A stretch of DNA of 7,269 nt, taken from positions 1 to 7,269 of the forward strand of contig DASXZE010000205.1 of NCBI GenBank assembly GCA_036502105.1. The letters run 5' to 3'. The first letter of the stretch is position 1. Every line of letters begins with the position of its first letter. Source of the stretch: Angelobacter sp036502105. GTDB lineage: Bacteria > Acidobacteriota > Terriglobia > Terriglobales > Acidobacteriaceae. This document shows positions 5,535-7,269 of the stretch, piece after piece. Under the pieces are notes generated by a model. It ran no database searches. It was given only the letters and a program-made list of their open reading frames with translations, and had not been told where the DNA came from. The position numbers were made by a program, and so were the translations under genes.

Positions 5535-6337
5535 AGGCTATTCGTTTTGTCGCGATTGCAGTATTGGCCCTGACAGCTTTTACTATTCTTGGCGCGCACT
5601 ACCTGGCGCCTGCCGGATACGAACAGCAATTCCGGGAGCTGCCGCAAGCTGGTCCATCGGCACATCACATCTTAGGCACGGATGACGTGGGCCGCGACCG
5701 CTGGGCGCGTCTGCTTTACGGAATGCGCGTTTCATTAGTACTGGCTCCGCTGGCGGCGTTGTTTACAACCGTTTTAGCCGGACTTGTCGGCGGCATTGCC
5801 GGATACTTTGGGGGATGGACTGAGCGCTGCTGCAAATTGCTGATCGATCTGTTTCTCTCCGTGCCGTGGTTGTTTCTCTTGATCACCGTGCGTGCGGTGC
5901 TGCCGCTCAATATTTCACCTGAAGCCTCCGTCACGGTTACATTCGCATTGCTCGGATTGCTGGGCTGGGCAGCTTCAGCGCGGGTGATCTGCACGGGCGC
6001 CAAAGACCTGATGAAGTCAGAATTTGTATGGATGGCGCGGGCTTCCGGTTTTTCTGGCTTGAAGTTGATACGGCTTCACCTTATGCCGAACCTGCGCGGT
6101 GCGCTGCTGGCGCAGTTCTGGATTTCCATCCCCGTCTTCATCATTGCGGAGGCCAATCTGGGCGCACTTGGCCTAGGGGTGGCCGAGCCGCTGCCGTCTC
6201 TCGGCAGTTTGCTGCGGGAACTTCAGGATTCGGTTACATTACGTCCGGAACCTTGGCGATTGCTTCCTCTTGTTGTACTTATAGTGGTAATTAGCTCATT
6301 CCAGATACTGCTTAATAAACAAGAGGTGCGTTCATGA
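5531..6337 (+). CDS. ABC transporter permease, DppC/OppC type
   Basis: This 268-residue partner permease has one N-terminal membrane segment (about 5-25), the DppC-family signature HILGTDDVGRDRWARLLYG (46-64), then about five more membrane segments. The EAA loop lies at about 165-187 (MARASGFSGLKLIRLHLMPN), where the ATPase subunits would dock. Its ATG overlaps the stop of the DppB-type gene (ATGA), with GGAG (5521-5524) six bases upstream. It would pair with the DppB-type subunit to form the channel. The substrate cannot be read from sequence. Confidence 0.93.
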   Translation: MKAIRFVAIAVLALTAFTILGAHYLAPAGYEQQFRELPQAGPSAHHILGTDDVGRDRWARLLYGMRVSLVLAPLAALFTTVLAGLVGGIAGYFGGWTERCCKLLIDLFLSVPWLFLLITVRAVLPLNISPEASVTVTFALLGLLGWAASARVICTGAKDLMKSEFVWMARASGFSGLKLIRLHLMPNLRGALLAQFWISIPVFIIAEANLGALGLGVAEPLPSLGSLLRELQDSVTLRPEPWRLLPLVVLIVVISSFQILLNKQEVRS

Positions 6338-7269
6338 AGCGGCTTTATTTACTCTCCGTAATGTTCCTAATGGGCACGGTTTCTTTGTATGCCCAGGGCG
6401 GGGGAGAGCTGCGCTTCTGCCTGCGCTCTGAACCCAAAACTTTCAATCCGTTGCTGGTGGAAGACGAAGCATCGGAGACGATCCGTTACCTGACCGGCGG
6501 CGTGCTGGTGCGCGTGAATCGCGCTACGCTGAAGGCCGAACCTGAATTGGCGACTTCATGGAAGGTTTCTGAAGGTGGCAAGCGTATCCAGTTCAAATTG
6601 CGCGAAGGCCTGAAATATTCTGACGGCACGCCTTTCACCGCGGCTGATGTGGTTTACACCATGCAGCAACTGATGGATCCGGCGCTGCACTCCAGCACCG
6701 GAGATGCATTCCGCTCCGCCGAAGGCAAGCTGGTGGCACAGGCGGTTTCGCCCAGCGTGGTTGAGATCAACTTTCCCGCGCCTGTCGCGAACCTGGTGAA
6801 TCTTTTTGATACGGTCGCGATCCTCTCAGCAAAATCACCACAGAAAGAAATGGCGGCCCTTGGACCGTTTTATGTAGCGGACAGAAAAGCTGGATCGTAC
6901 CTGCAGCTGAAGCGTAATGCTTATTACTGGAAGAAAGACGCGGCAGGGAAGCAGCTTCCATATCTGGACGCAATTCACATCGACATTGAGCAGAACCCGG
7001 AGATTGAAGCTTTGCGCTTTAAACGCGGCGAAGTTCACTTGATCAACACAGTTTCACCTGCCATTTTTGAAAAGCTTTCCGCCGACAACGCTGCCGTGCG
7101 CGATGCCGGCGCTTCTACTGACACAGAGCAGTTGTGGTTTAACCAGGTTCCCGCTTCGCCATTGCCAGCGTACAAAAAGGCATGGTTTAGCTCCACCAAT
7201 TTTCGCCGCGCCGTTTCTGAGGCCATTAATCGTGAGGATATGGCCCGTATTATTTATCACGGACACGCG
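6334..7269 (+). CDS. Family-5 periplasmic solute-binding protein of the ABC importer; 3' end missing
   Basis: ATG 6334 overlaps the previous stop (ATGA) and follows AAGAGGTG (6321-6328); the frame is open to the right edge, giving 312 residues of a family usually 500-600 long. Residues 1-20 form a Sec signal peptide (MKRLY, hydrophobic core, SLYA then QGGG). There is no lipobox Cys, so the protein should be free in the periplasm. Family hallmarks are EPKTFNPL (33-40), PELATSWKVSEGGK (70-83), the cluster LREGLKYSDGTPFTAADVVY (89-108), LGPFYV (176-181), NAYYWKK (195-201) and FRRAVSEAINREDMARIIY (290-308). It would capture a peptide-like or other solute and hand it to the two upstream permeases. 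Substrate unknown. Any ATPase genes would lie beyond the right edge or elsewhere. Confidence 0.93.
   Translation, partial: MKRLYLLSVMFLMGTVSLYAQGGGELRFCLRSEPKTFNPLLVEDEASETIRYLTGGVLVRVNRATLKAEPELATSWKVSEGGKRIQFKLREGLKYSDGTPFTAADVVYTMQQLMDPALHSSTGDAFRSAEGKLVAQAVSPSVVEINFPAPVANLVNLFDTVAILSAKSPQKEMAALGPFYVADRKAGSYLQLKRNAYYWKKDAAGKQLPYLDAIHIDIEQNPEIEALRFKRGEVHLINTVSPAIFEKLSADNAAVRDAGASTDTEQLWFNQVPASPLPAYKKAWFSSTNFRRAVSEAINREDMARIIYHGHA

Noticed and set aside
6334..6423. Lipoprotein signal peptide on the solute-binding protein
   Set aside because: The only early Cys (residue 29) lies beyond the signal region and lacks the L-[AS]-[GA]-C context; a Sec cleavage near residue 20 fits better.
1..7269. 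tRNA, rRNA, CRISPR array, insertion sequence or phage elements
   Set aside because: No cloverleaf-like segment, regularly spaced repeats, transposase or integrase motifs were seen anywhere in the window.

Overview
The window looks like chromosomal DNA from a Gram-negative (diderm) bacterium, moderately GC-rich by eye and densely coding. The closest fit I can suggest is a soil-type Acidobacteriota (Terriglobia/Koribacter-like). This is inference from gene style: a PilZ-tailed sigma-54 activator, a membrane HD-GYP/GAF/GGDEF protein and tightly overlapping operon genes. No marker gene proves it. A sigma-54 activator, a good -24/-12 promoter and a substrate-binding protein whose signal peptide lacks a lipobox all agree with a diderm.

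Layout. (1) Positions 1-505, plus strand: the 3' end of a crotonase-family gene, probably a delta3-delta2-enoyl-CoA isomerase of the ECI2/Eci1 type. (2) Positions 534-1844, minus strand, convergent with it: a 436-residue sigma-54 activator. It has no N-terminal sensor domain; its AAA+ domain starts almost at residue 1, followed by a Fis-type helix-turn-helix and a C-terminal PilZ (c-di-GMP receptor family) domain. It starts at TTG behind a strong Shine-Dalgarno. (3) Positions 1845-2226: a 382-bp divergent control region with repeated GACAAAT elements, two palindromes and a convincing sigma-54 promoter (2181-2196) just before the next gene; a second sigma-54-like match lies at 2047-2062. (4) Positions 2227-4671, plus strand: an 814-residue membrane protein with about eight membrane segments, then HD-GYP (c-di-GMP phosphodiesterase), GAF and GGDEF (diguanylate cyclase) domains, with both enzymatic motifs intact. 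(5) Positions 4671-5534, 5531-6337 and 6334 to the right edge: two DppB/DppC-type permeases and a family-5 solute-binding protein, joined by 1- to 4-base stop/start overlaps directly onto the c-di-GMP gene.

How they may work together. The most interesting reading is a self-contained regulatory circuit. A PilZ-tailed sigma-54 activator, able in principle to read c-di-GMP, sits divergently from a sigma-54 promoter that would drive a protein able to make and break c-di-GMP, and that transcript continues into a peptide/opine/nickel-type ABC importer. This would tie uptake of a solute to a local second-messenger loop. The domains, promoter match, repeats and overlaps are visible in the sequence; the wiring is inference. 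The PilZ domain lacks the first arginine of the usual RxxxR motif, so its ligand binding is uncertain. The importer's ATPase genes are not in the window and its substrate cannot be read from sequence.
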